This document shows positions 10,879 through 21,047 of a stretch of DNA of 64,000 nt, piece by piece. Source of the stretch: Haliclona indistincta (taxonomy: Eukaryota > Porifera > Demospongiae > Haplosclerida > Chalinidae); the NCBI GenBank assembly GCA_964017065.1, contig OZ024787.1, positions 2,554,482 through 2,618,481 on the forward strand, given 5' to 3'. The translations under genes and the position numbers were made by a program. The notes under the pieces are model-generated. The model ran no database searches. It saw only the letters and a list, made by a program, of their open reading frames with translations, and was not told the DNA's origin. Position 1 is the first letter of the stretch. Each line of letters begins with the position of its first letter.

Positions 10879-10941
10879 AATAATACTGATAATGATAATG
10901 AAGATATTCCCATCGGCTATTATGACATTTATGTCAAGTGA
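10879..10941 (+). pseudogene. 3' terminal scrap of a second fibrinogen-like gene
   Basis: This 63-bp stretch reads NNTDNDNEDIPIGYYDIYVK and then a TGA stop, nearly matching the end of the intact gene upstream (NTDEDIPVGYYDIYVK). No more of the domain is recognisable to the left, so it is the surviving tail of a tandem duplicate. Differences are mostly third-position or small insertions, as for a paralogue that was once translated. Confidence 0.8.
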
Positions 10942-13004
10942 CAGCTGCACTTACATTTTTGAATGTGTTAGAAGTAGTTTTGATCTGTATTTGATATTAG
11001 ATAGAGAGGGTAACTAAGTTAAATTGACTCGAGTTTTGTTTGTCACTTCTTGCAATCTAAAAGCGTCAACCGCAGAGCGCAAACTGTGTTCAATCTGAAT
11101 CATGCAATGTAATAAACCTTCCGAATAAGGTACGGATCATGCTTTACGCTTTTGTGGCTGTTGCAAGGAGTAACTGAAGTTCTAGTGAACACATACCCGT
11201 GCGCTGAGCTAAGGTCTACATACTCTGTATACGACTACTCCAGCATTACTGCAACAGCTAATCCATAGACAGCTCCAGATAAATTTATGGTAGCATAGCT
11301 ACTGTGACTCATATAGTGCACTAACAGAAGGCCTCATGAAAGACTCCAATCCCAATCCATGATCCTGTAATCCAAGGCCTCAAGAACTGCTTTGTTGTTC
11401 TTCTAAACAAATCGACGTACAGTACACGTGAGACTGAGTGCAGGCCAGGACGTCGATATGGATAGGAGGTTGGGTGACAATGCAGTAAATTGCTCTAACA
11501 AGGACACGTAGCTTTAGAAAACCATGGATTAGGTGCTCGAGCACGGCTTGCCAGCACAGAAACGTCTTCACAGGACTATATATAAATTCAGTGAAGAAGC
11601 TGCAGAGAATGTTTTAGTGGAGATTTTTGAGCGGCAAGGCGCAAACAGGCGTGTTTTTTGACGACACGCATATACACAGACGGACATAACCCTAGCGCAT
11701 ACTGCGCATGGGTAATAGCTAAAAACCGCTGTAAGTGAAATTTATATCATTAGATGAGGTAGATGAGTTGTTTTCACGTATTTTCGTCTCCAAGCCTTGT
11801 ATAGGTTATTGAATGAATCTGACCTTGCAAACAGCAAACTCTGCTTCTTCTCGCTGTCACTGTCCTTGAGTCATGCTGTGCTAGAGACAATACAGCGCTT
11901 TGCAGAGTAGGGAACAGGCAAGAGTGCAGCTTGTGGTTTGAACAATAACAACACTACAATACGTATAGCTCACTGACCATTGTAATTGCAAACCACAAGC
12001 TTCTCCCTGTCTGTTTTCTTGTGCCGACCTATCTGCAAAGTACCATAATGCTTAAGCTGTGTATTGGCTAACATCATGGCTATGGTATCACTTGTGATCA
12101 TTTCCCTGGACATGTAGGTGTCATAGGGGTAAGGTGGTGGGTCCCCCGTTCTCTATGAATATTAATGAACAGCCTTTTTTGTCTGGAACATCTGACAAAA
12201 ATGACCACACAGCACAGAAGTCGCTGTGAAGCATCACAACAGGCATCCCTACATAGTTCGACGAAATCTGTGGATTGTGCAGCTTACACAGGGATGTTGA
12301 AAATGCGATTACAGAATGTGCAGTGTATCTGAAAAAGTGGTCTGGTTCAAGCCAGAGACATTCTTGAGGGCATGACGGATACTACATGTGTATTTGATAT
12401 TAATTTTCTCAAGTTTTGAGTTATTTTTGATGGCAGTGGCGTAGCCTGGACTCGCAGTTTGGTGAGGCACTAAAATGGCTGCGCTTGCACGGCCATGAAA
12501 TTTTGTAAACCATGCCCTTTTCTGGTCAAAATTTTTCAATACATGTACCAACCCTTAATCTCTTGCATTTTTGTTAAAATTAAATTTACAAAGTCATTTT
12601 ATGCTATAAGCATCTCTTAGATACTGATTTGTCGGATTGAGTGAAAACACAAGTTCTCATTTTGATATAAATCCAGATCTACCTGGTATATAGCTTTTAG
12701 AGCTTTTTCTTAACTCGTGGAGTACTGTGAAAACAAATCTCGAGCTCTTGTTTAAGTCTGTCTACTATGTTTGCTGTCTGTAGGAAGTGTGCACAGTCTA
12801 AACAACATGTATTTGAGTCATGCTCATGCCCTATAAAGTGTCATTGTCTTTTTTGAATGAAAAATTATTATTATGATCACATCATCAGTATTTTAGTCTA
12901 TATCTATAATCTATAATCCTTTCTTGAACTAATTCTGCTAACTACAACTAACTACAACTAATGAAAATTAATCTTTAGTAGAAATTTTGACTTCACCACT
13001 GTGA
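10942..13004. other. Intergenic, with an imperfect foldback near 11,899-12,045
   Basis: No gene is supported. An imperfect inverted repeat pairs GCAGCTTGTGGTTTG (about 11,924-11,938) with CAAACCACAAGC (about 11,989-12,000), with weaker pairing extending to CTTTGCAGA-like sequence on both sides. This could be a small MITE. The remainder shows nothing I can interpret. Confidence 0.45.
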
Positions 13005-13883
13005 CTAGCCGGTATACACCTTGATATTTCCAGAGGTACCACGCCCATTATCAGCCAGCGCAAGAGTGGGACGTTGATTGCCCTGGTACACTATAGCCGC
13101 GTCAGCTGCACTTGCGAAATGATGATATTTGTGTATCAGTCTTCCTTCGGGACTGTACACGACGACAGTGCTGGATGGATTGCGACAAGTGATGATGATA
13201 TTGTTCTTCGCGTCAATAGCTATACCATCCGAATTACGGACATGTGGATAGGATTTTTGAGATATATATTTTCCATCGTATGTGACCTTTTTGATAATTC
13301 GACCGCAAGACAGGTGAAGATTGAAATCCATGTCGAACGCCAGACCTCGTGCAGGACATCCTGGATTAAAGTGGTAAAGGAAGTTCCCATTACGATCATA
13401 GACAACCACCTTCTGTGGACTATCTACAGTCACGAAAAGATACCTTTCAACGTATAGCATTCTAATACACCTGATACCGGAAACAAGGACTCCTCGATAT
13501 TGTCCGTCGGTTGTCATCTTGTAAATTTTTTCTCCAGAGTAGTCACACAGAAACATCAAAGAGGGAGAGACAAAGGCACAGTCGCTCATCTTGCCTGGAT
13601 ATGGCAGCCTTATGTCTTTCAAAAGATGGCCGTGAAAATCGAACACGCACATATGTTGCTTTGATTTTTTGAAAGAAACAGCTGCAAATTTGCCATAACT
13701 AGATCCACATACGCCGTGGGCTTCTACCATGCGATTCACCTTAGTTGGATGGTGTCGATGGTAGTTAGGAATATCACTGGTAAGGGTATTGTTCAGATCA
13801 ATAGGTCCGAATGTAAAGTTAAAACCGGCTGTTGCAAGTGAAGCAGTCAACAGTAGACAACTCAGGGTAATCCAAATAGCCAT
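13005..13883 (-). CDS. Secreted NHL-type beta-propeller protein, intronless
   Basis: 292 residues on the minus strand. The signal peptide (about residues 1-19, ending TASLATA) is followed by a short linker and then a propeller from about residue 50. The repeated pattern is aromatic-glycine strand, D-x-x-G turn, L/V-rich strand: VFDFHGHLLKDI, KMTTDGQYRGVLV, VYDRNGNFLYHF, KVTYDGKYISQKSY, DGIAIDAKNNIIITC, VYSPEGRLIHKY. This is the spacing of NHL blades and suggests about six. A secreted NHL propeller without RING or B-box is unusual compared with TRIM/NHL proteins and suggests an extracellular binding role; the ligand is unknown. It is convergent with the fibrinogen-like gene. Confidence 0.8.
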   Translation of the reverse strand: MAIWITLSCLLLTASLATAGFNFTFGPIDLNNTLTSDIPNYHRHHPTKVNRMVEAHGVCGSSYGKFAAVSFKKSKQHMCVFDFHGHLLKDIRLPYPGKMSDCAFVSPSLMFLCDYSGEKIYKMTTDGQYRGVLVSGIRCIRMLYVERYLFVTVDSPQKVVVYDRNGNFLYHFNPGCPARGLAFDMDFNLHLSCGRIIKKVTYDGKYISQKSYPHVRNSDGIAIDAKNNIIITCRNPSSTVVVYSPEGRLIHKYHHFASAADAAIVYQGNQRPTLALADNGRGTSGNIKVYTG

Positions 13884-14629
13884 CTTGCATGAAGAACTTT
13901 AAATTGGTGAAAATAGTGGAATCAAGCCTGATTATAAAATATTGATGGTAGTGTGTGATTTTATAGATTTTGTTAATAAGATGACGTCATAGGTGCTTCC
14001 TCATTTCTGGATGCATTAGCTACCATATTGCAGTAGCTATCTACCGGGATTTCACTATTGCTATCTACCTGGTAGTTAATGAAGCTGCCTGTGGAATTTG
14101 GCTCTTGTGTGAGGTAAAAACTAGGAAGAAACAGCTGAATGAAATGGTAAAAACATAACTTCCTACACATACCATCTCACAAGGTGACAGATAGCATGCA
14201 GTTATGCCCACACACGTATAGTCAATGTACCACGAATAACTGCAATGTAAATGGCGTCTATGAATCAGTCACATTTTGATTTGTGGACAGTGTTGGTAGG
14301 CAAGCTGTTTCTTCATGATGATCTTTGTTGAAGTGCCAGAGACCAAAGAGACTAAGTTGGCTAATTAATATGCTGACGTTAAATTAATCACATTCCTGAC
14401 ATACTTTAAGTTTTTATCATGGCATATATGCAATTTTTGTAAGAGGTAGTAAAAGACCTTGCATGTACAAAAGTATATCTTGTCACCAGAGACTTGCATT
14501 GATCATTGATCCAACACACAGATATTGCATGCATGTAAACTTAGATAAGTTGGATGATAGCACTTGACATACGGTTGCAAATTATTTCAAAACCTCGATC
14601 AAAAATTGTCTGTTTGAAAATATTGCTAT
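13884..14629. other. Upstream region of the propeller gene; no gene seen
   Basis: About 750 bp with no supported coding sequence. The first 100 bases left of 13,980 should hold the minus-strand promoter of the propeller gene; no distinct TATA box stands out. Confidence 0.4.
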
Positions 14630-15343
14630 AACTTGCCGTCAGTCGTTTTAATAACAGAAACAAATAATTATTTGATCTTCAAAAATTGTACTATAATGAG
14701 GAATGTGGGCGGGCAATCGGTCATTACCTTGTACCATGCTTTTGGCACCTTTGTAAACTCCAGAATATCTAACAACAACATGACTGGTATCACTGCCATC
14801 GAGAGCGATTTTGAATTTTCATGGTCACAACGTGATAGAGAACAACAGAAACACAGAGAGAGCTGGTATCACACTGTTATTAACTGGTTTCATGAAATGT
14901 TTGGTTATTTGTGAATGGTGTGTATAAATCTATCTCAGTGCTCTTGAAATGCTATATCTTCTTATAATAACTTGTTTCTTTTGATGAGCACCGTTAGTCT
15001 GGCTACAATTCTTAAATCGACTGAATCTTACATAGCTACCATTGTGTCAGTATGTCTCTCGTTCGGATTTTTTCTTTTCACCGTATTATTACACATGAAG
15101 CAAAAGTTTGACCTCAGGAAGATCAAGAGAATGCTAGAACAGACGTGCTATTACAATATCACAGTTTGCAGCAGATGAGGATGGTGAAGAGGACTTGCCT
15201 CCCAATCAATTGTGTACAGGTCAAGCAGAGGAGAGCATCAGTTCATTCTGGAGATTCCTTCGTACGATGGCAATGAACAAGAGTCGTCACCAGTGTTGCT
15301 TGCAAGATAACCACTACTGTTTGATTCCAACATGAGCTCTTGA
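14630..15343 (+). pseudogene. Relic of a beta-helix multipass receptor (outermost copy of the array)
   Basis: Begins with LPSVVLI and continues GGQSVITLYHAFG, NNNMTGITAIESD, matching the last turns of the beta-helix in the intact copies (for example GRSVITFYKS, DNSMAGITAL). At about 14,885-14,905 it jumps straight to the last membrane helices (nucleotides AATGGTGTGTATAAA, then LKSTESYIATIVSVCLSFG, KFDLRKIKRML) and ends at the family tail near NMSS-stop. So it is 5'-truncated, lacks about 600 internal codons (cysteine-rich domain and most membrane helices), and has frameshifts between the remaining blocks. It shows that the array once extended leftwards. Confidence 0.85.
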
Positions 15344-16281
15344 TTGTAAACTCCAGTTTGAGATGATTTCAAAAATCACTGATCTGTTTTGTGATTGTTG
15401 TTAGTTTGAAATTTGACTGCTTCAATTATTATCAGTGTGTTGACCGTTTTTATTGCATTGCCGGTTTGATTTAGTTGTGATCTTTGTTTATTGAATATCC
15501 ACTATTTTGCAGCGACTGCACAAAACTATTCAAACAATCCCTGTAGTCATAGCACTCATAGGAGTGTCCAAATAAGAGAGGGTCGACTGCATTGTATTGC
15601 TGGTTATTTTGAACAGTCTTGTGCACGAAAAGGTGATTTTCTACTCAGCGGCTAGATTACCTATGATTTGTGTGGTCTAGCTGTAATTAGTGTTTTGACA
15701 CACCCTAGTTGCATAGAAATCTTTATTACTTAAATTAAAGCTTGCATATTTGATGGATCATTATTAAAAATTTAATTGCGTACTGTTCTTAGCAATAAAT
15801 GCTTTTTCATAATAATCATATGAGTATCATTCAGGAACTTTCACAGAAATGCTTATATGAACAAATTTTTTCTAGTCACGGTACTGAATTCTGGTTGCAA
15901 CACAATTTCTTGTAAATTAGCTTTGAAGCAATGAATGCATGCAAACACGACTACTTCCACCTTTCTCAATAATCCATTTTTAGCTACACAGGGAATAGAA
16001 TTTCAACTTCCAGCTAAAACATTCAATTGTGTGGCTTCTCCTGTCGTCTTTGTTTATATAGGTAGCTATGCAACAAGGCTATAGAATGTTTATAGCTACA
16101 TTAATCTAGTTAGCCTAAACACATTACACACCCTGTTATATAATCTATCAACACTATCTGGAGTAGATCACATTCATGAGTACCTATGGTAAACTCTCAG
16201 CACTTTGGTTACGTGCTGTTCAAAGTAAAATAATCCCTTACATCTTAGCGTCAGAATTAATTTTACCAAAATCAGTGGCTG
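15344..16281. other. Upstream region of receptor gene A
   Basis: About 940 bp without a supported gene. The AACCCAAACATT block found upstream of copies B, C, D, E and G is not present in recognisable form, consistent with A belonging to a separate subfamily. Confidence 0.45.
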
Positions 16282-19200
16282 ATGGCTGCTGTACTACTAG
16301 CGTTGCTGCTGTTTTTGGCTGTACCTCTCACTGCCTTTACTGCCAATGTCTACTATGTCACAGCTGATGATGCAGCTGGTCATGAGCAGTCATGTCCTCC
16401 ACACCAGATATGCCACAACCTCTCCTACTACATCTCCCAGCCTGGGCGCTATTTTAATTCTGACACTACCATCATCTTCTTGGAAGGTCAGCACAGCTTT
16501 GACAGAGAGGATCGTGTGCAGGTCAATAATGTACACAAGCTGACTGTGAAGGGACAAGGCGAGTGGCCGGTAGCAGGAGCTGAGGAGACTGTGATGCAGT
16601 CTACAGTCATTATCAACTGCACCAGAGGAAGAGGAGGATTCATCTTTGATACTGGTTATGATATTATCATTGAAGGTCTTACCATTACTAACTGTGGTCA
16701 ACCTTCACCAGCTGATGGAGTCTTGTTGTTTGCTAATGTTAGCAATCTTTTATTTCAAAAAAATTCAATGCAATTCATGTTAGGATACGGACTTATGCTA
16801 AAGGATTGCAATGACGTGAGCATTACCAATAGCTCGTACTATCATTCAGTAGTGTGTTTGACAGATTATTATTCCCATTCTGGTGGTGGAGTATTGATTT
16901 CGTACCATCTTCACAGTCAAGACGGTCATTCGTTAAAAATTAGTCACTCCAACACGACTAAGTGCTGCAGTTCACTGTACGGAGGAGGCATTGAGCTAAT
17001 TACTAATCCTTCTTCTACCGTTTCTTTGAATTTATTTTTTTCTAGCCTGGTCTTCACTCAGAATCGAGCAAGTTTCGGTGGCGGCTTTGCAGCGCGTCTT
17101 CAAGGCAGTGGAAAAGTATTCCTGGAAATTCAAAACAGTCTCTTTTTCAATTCTTCTGCTGATCAGTACGGCACAGGAGCTTGGTTTGAACTAAACACTA
17201 CTTCGAGCATTGTCATTAGGAGAACAAATTTTATAGAAAACTCAAATATTTTCTCTTCTAATTTCTACCAAAATGAGTTGCATGTATCTTGCCTAGCGAA
17301 GTCAAATTTCTCGCTACTAGATTCGACAATCACACACACCGAAACTGTCTCCGATCAAGCTGTTCTTATACGCAATTGCGATCAAGTAACGATGGCTAAC
17401 ACCACTCTAAAAATAGCAAACCAACGTTATATTGGAGTAGTAATAGAAGCCATAACGGACAGTTTGAATATCACAGGTTGTCATTTTATTGGAAGCTATA
17501 ACCTATCCTTGGTTCTTTTAGTGACTTCAAAACCAAGGTATTCAGTCATTGATAGCTGCACTTTCTCTAACAACAATGATGGACGCTCAGTCATCTTTTT
17601 CTATCAAGCAAAGTGTGATGTTATAAACTCAAATATCTCCGATAACAACATGACCGGTATAACTGTCGTTGAGAGCGATATTCAGTTTTATGGTCTGACT
17701 GTGATACAGAACAATAGATACACAGAAGGAGCTGGCATCACACTTACCTCACAAGACACGATCACAGTGCACGGTGAATTGCATATGATCAATAATTCAG
17801 CGAAAATCCGTGGAGGAGCAATTTTAGTCGTCTCGCATCAGCTGTCGTTGCTAGCACCATTGAAGCGTAGAGCTATTGACAAATGTACTTTCAATTTTAA
17901 CTCAAATGAGCATAATGCGATTTATTTCTCCGGTAACAGAGCTGAGAATGGTGGTTCAGACATTTATGGAGCTATGATGATGGATTGCAACAGGAATACG
18001 TTCGGATATTTTGTTGATCATATTGGACTCCGCAATGAGACATCGCGGTATTTCAACTCTCCTCTAATAGATCACCTCCATTTCAATAACACTGACAGAC
18101 TCTCCTCTATGTCTTCTGATCCCGTCATGGTCTGCTTCTGTAACATCACCACTAACTTACCAGACTGTTCAGATAGAACCCCACGTCACATACAATCATA
18201 TCCAGGACTAGAGATCAATACAACAATAGCAACAGTAGGATACTATGGTGGTACAAGCCCTGGTGTTGTACAGGTCAGTGCTCAAGATGCTAAACTGGTT
18301 CACTTCTATGGTCAAAATGAGACTACTAGCTGTTTCCAACTTCACATTCTCCTAGAGAAAATGTCCGCATCAACAGCACTGGTTAATATCAAAGTGGAAG
18401 GTGGTCTATCAGACTGGGGTCTATCACTTACTGTGGATATAGTGGAGTGTCCAACAGGCTTCATGATCGTAGACCAGATCTCAGGACAGCGTCAGTGTCA
18501 CTGTGTTCCACTCTTGGCTGATAATCATGTCCAATGTAATGTAACACTTATATCTTACAAGTTTCTGAGATCAGGCAACAGTTGGTTTGGCTACATCAAT
18601 AACACTCAGTGTATCACTGGTACTACTAATTGTCCTTTTGACTACTGCAATCGATCCAATGTCTCATTTGACATCATGGCACCAGATCGTCAGTGTTTAG
18701 GCAATAGAACAGGTATACTGTGTGGACAATGCCAGTCTCACCTTAGTATCATGCTGGGATCCAATCGCTGTGGTACTTGCTCCAACTGGTATCTATTCTT
18801 GCTACCAGTATTTGGCCTCGCTGGCATAGTGTTAGTGGCTATGTTGATGTTCCTCAACTTGAGTGTCTCTGTGGGAACTATCAATGGACTACTGTTCTAT
18901 GCTAATATGGTGAAGCTAAATGAAGCCTTCTTTTTCCCAAATGGTAGTATTCCAGTAGTGAGCCAGTTCATCTCATGGCTGAACCTTGAATTTGGTGTTG
19001 AAGTGTGTTTGTTTGATGGACTGGATAGTTACTGGAACACTTGGCTTCAGTTTGTCTTTCCTGCTTACCTGTTCCTACTCATGGGTGGTATTATTGTGGG
19101 GTGCCGCTATTCTGTATGGCTTTGCAGGTTGTGTGGCTCTCATGCTGTCCCAGCACTAGCTACACTGTTTCTTATGTCATATACTAAAATTCTTCTCACA

Positions 19201-20100
19201 GTCACTAATGCTCTTTCCATGTCACAGCTGCCATGTAATGACAGTATACTGACTGTGTGGAGTGTAGATGGGAACATTGAGTATGGCAGTGGTAAACACC
19301 TTGTTTTAGTGGTCTTTTCTTGTGGTGTCTTGGTCATTGGACTGACATATCCTGTTTTAGTGTTATGTGCTCCTCTGTTAGAGAGATACAGTAGCAAGTG
19401 TATCCCACAGCAGTGTAGGTGGAATCCTGTGGCGAGATTAAAGCCACTGTTAGATGCTTATGGAGGACCTTACAGAGACAAGTATCGATTCTGGACAGGA
19501 GTGACTCTGATGGTGCGACTTATTTTCACCGTGGTATTCTCCTTTACTTCAGGAGGGTTGGCTGTTATTAATACAGCTGGTATTATTACTGTCATTGTCG
19601 GAATTCTTACTTTATGGTCTTTCACAAATGGTGTTTATAAGAGTATTCACGTGAGTACTCTTGAAGCTGTTTATCTTCTGAACATGTTTCTACTGAGCAC
19701 CTTCTCTCTGACAGCTACTTCTCTTGATTCAACTAACTATCAAAATGCGACTGCTGCATCAATTTGTGTCTCTGGTGGTGTATTTCTTGTTATCATGACA
19801 GTCCACGTCAGACAAAACTTTGACTTAAAGAAAATTAAGAGAAGGCTAGGGTTTAAAGATCGACCGGAGTATATTCCCCTACCTCAAGTGTCTGCAAATG
19901 AGGATGACGAAGAGGTCATGACACCAAGATCCGGCTCTCCTCCAGTAATGGTCTACGACTCAAACAGAGGAATTCATCGATATGTGCTTGACATTCGTCC
20001 CTCACCTCGTGGCAACGTTCCGGAGCTACAGTTCGAGCCTGGTTCTCCAGTGCTGATGGAGAGGGAACCTCTTCTATTTGATACTAACATGAGCTTCTAA
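16282..20100 (+). CDS. Beta-helix multipass receptor-like protein, copy A (intact)
   Basis: 1,272 residues, one exon. A signal peptide (1 to about 21, LLFLAVPLTAFTA) is followed by a parallel beta-helix ectodomain (about 50-600), seen as repeated NSxF/xNNxxGxS and GGG/GGA turns with many Asn-glycosylation sites. Next comes MVCFC...PDCSDRTPRH (about 615), then a cysteine-rich segment with CHC, CPFDYC and NRTGILCGQCQ (about 720-830). Hydrophobic segments lie near 834-862, 920-941, 953-978, 1006-1030, 1070-1112, 1127-1148 and 1157-1176. They are separated by conserved words such as RLKPLLDAYGGPY and KYRFWTG. The cytosolic tail has SP/TP sites and ends EREPLLFDTNMSF. I know of no named family; the layout suggests a cell-surface or endosomal receptor or channel-like protein. 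A and fragment H form one subfamily by their tails (DIRPSPRGN). The start codon aligns with those of B and D. Confidence 0.85.
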   Translation: MAAVLLALLLFLAVPLTAFTANVYYVTADDAAGHEQSCPPHQICHNLSYYISQPGRYFNSDTTIIFLEGQHSFDREDRVQVNNVHKLTVKGQGEWPVAGAEETVMQSTVIINCTRGRGGFIFDTGYDIIIEGLTITNCGQPSPADGVLLFANVSNLLFQKNSMQFMLGYGLMLKDCNDVSITNSSYYHSVVCLTDYYSHSGGGVLISYHLHSQDGHSLKISHSNTTKCCSSLYGGGIELITNPSSTVSLNLFFSSLVFTQNRASFGGGFAARLQGSGKVFLEIQNSLFFNSSADQYGTGAWFELNTTSSIVIRRTNFIENSNIFSSNFYQNELHVSCLAKSNFSLLDSTITHTETVSDQAVLIRNCDQVTMANTTLKIANQRYIGVVIEAITDSLNITGCHFIGSYNLSLVLLVTSKPRYSVIDSCTFSNNNDGRSVIFFYQAKCDVINSNISDNNMTGITVVESDIQFYGLTVIQNNRYTEGAGITLTSQDTITVHGELHMINNSAKIRGGAILVVSHQLSLLAPLKRRAIDKCTFNFNSNEHNAIYFSGNRAENGGSDIYGAMMMDCNRNTFGYFVDHIGLRNETSRYFNSPLIDHLHFNNTDRLSSMSSDPVMVCFCNITTNLPDCSDRTPRHIQSYPGLEINTTIATVGYYGGTSPGVVQVSAQDAKLVHFYGQNETTSCFQLHILLEKMSASTALVNIKVEGGLSDWGLSLTVDIVECPTGFMIVDQISGQRQCHCVPLLADNHVQCNVTLISYKFLRSGNSWFGYINNTQCITGTTNCPFDYCNRSNVSFDIMAPDRQCLGNRTGILCGQCQSHLSIMLGSNRCGTCSNWYLFLLPVFGLAGIVLVAMLMFLNLSVSVGTINGLLFYANMVKLNEAFFFPNGSIPVVSQFISWLNLEFGVEVCLFDGLDSYWNTWLQFVFPAYLFLLMGGIIVGCRYSVWLCRLCGSHAVPALATLFLMSYTKILLTVTNALSMSQLPCNDSILTVWSVDGNIEYGSGKHLVLVVFSCGVLVIGLTYPVLVLCAPLLERYSSKCIPQQCRWNPVARLKPLLDAYGGPYRDKYRFWTGVTLMVRLIFTVVFSFTSGGLAVINTAGIITVIVGILTLWSFTNGVYKSIHVSTLEAVYLLNMFLLSTFSLTATSLDSTNYQNATAASICVSGGVFLVIMTVHVRQNFDLKKIKRRLGFKDRPEYIPLPQVSANEDDEEVMTPRSGSPPVMVYDSNRGIHRYVLDIRPSPRGNVPELQFEPGSPVLMEREPLLFDTNMSF

Positions 20101-20106
20101 CTTTTG

Positions 20107-20112
20107 AATAAA
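20107..20112 (+). terminator. Polyadenylation signal of copy A
   Basis: AATAAA six bases after the stop codon; an identical arrangement follows fragment H (58,145-58,150). Confidence 0.55.
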
Positions 20113-20319
20113 ACATTAACCTCTTTAGGATTACTGTTACGAAGAATATTGAGCATGAACATTAACATTACAAAGTAACCATGATGTCATCCAATGACTT
20201 CATGCTACACACATTAAAAAGTAACCGAGTAATTTGTTGATTGTCATAGACAACTTTTTATATGCAACATAATGTCACTAGTATTGTGAGTGTAGTATTA
20301 GTCATTCTTTGTAAATGAT
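20113..20319. other. 3' flank of copy A
   Basis: Non-coding. It ends TAGTCATTCTTTGTAAATGA and is paralogous to the 3' flank of fragment H. In H's flank the gypsy LTR is inserted at the same motif (ATTCTTTG). Confidence 0.6.
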
Positions 20320-21047
20320 TTAAGGGGACGGTTAACAGTTTGCCTCATTAAATATTCATAAAATAATATTAAATCATAGTGTGAAGACAAAAAGCGCTAT
20401 AAAGCTAAGATAAGTTATATTGAATGCACCATCGACTAAACTATGTATAAATAGCCCAGGCCAACAACTGCTACTGTAGGAATAAGCCGGAATTGCGCCA
20501 AAGCCGATCGCTATAAAACTCGATTTTTCGGCGCCAAATTTCTTGACGAGCGTGCTAAGCAAGAAGCGAAGTACTCACCAAACGCTTCTTAAGGATAAAT
20601 TATAGGGCGGTATCTATATTGGAAAGAATAGAAGCATCTTGTTTACGAAAAATTCCCAATAAATGGCTAAAATGGCGTGTTTCAGCGTCTTCCTTATGCC
20701 ATTTATTGGGAATTTTTCGGGAACAAGATGCTTCTATTCTTTCCAATATAGATACCGCCCTATAATTTATCCTTAAGAAGCGTTTGGTGAGTACTTCGCT
20801 TCTTGCTTTAGCACGCTCGTCAAGAAATTTGGCGCCGAAAAATCGAGTTTTATAGCGATCGGCTTTGGCGCAATTCCCCGGCTTATTCTACAGTAGCAGT
20901 TGTTGGCCTGGGCTATTTTATACATAGTTTAGTAGATGGTGCATTCAATACAACTTATCTTAGCTTTATAGCGCTTTTTGTCTTCACACTATGATTTAAT
21001 TTATTTTATGAATATTTAATGAGGCAAACTGTTAACCGTCCCCTTAA
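20320..21047. mobile_element. Large foldback element with TTAA duplication (family T2)
   Basis: A 720-bp element (20324-21043) flanked by TTAA at 20320-20323 and 21044-21047. Its arms, each over 300 bp, are almost perfect inverted copies beginning GGGGACGGTTAACAGTTTGC and meeting at a short loop near 20,660-20,695. As single-stranded DNA or RNA it would form one long hairpin. TTAA targeting suggests mobilisation by a piggyBac-type transposase (inference). The ends differ from family T1. Short reading frames in the arms are not genes. Transcription through it would give double-stranded RNA. Confidence 0.85.

Noticed and set aside
16282..20100. Receptor as a bacterial or viral transferred gene (beta-helix repeats resemble bacterial Pmp-type repeats)
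   Set aside because: Signal peptide, many N-glycosylation sites, multipass membrane domain and acidic-dileucine tail are eukaryotic in style, and copies share animal-type flanks.
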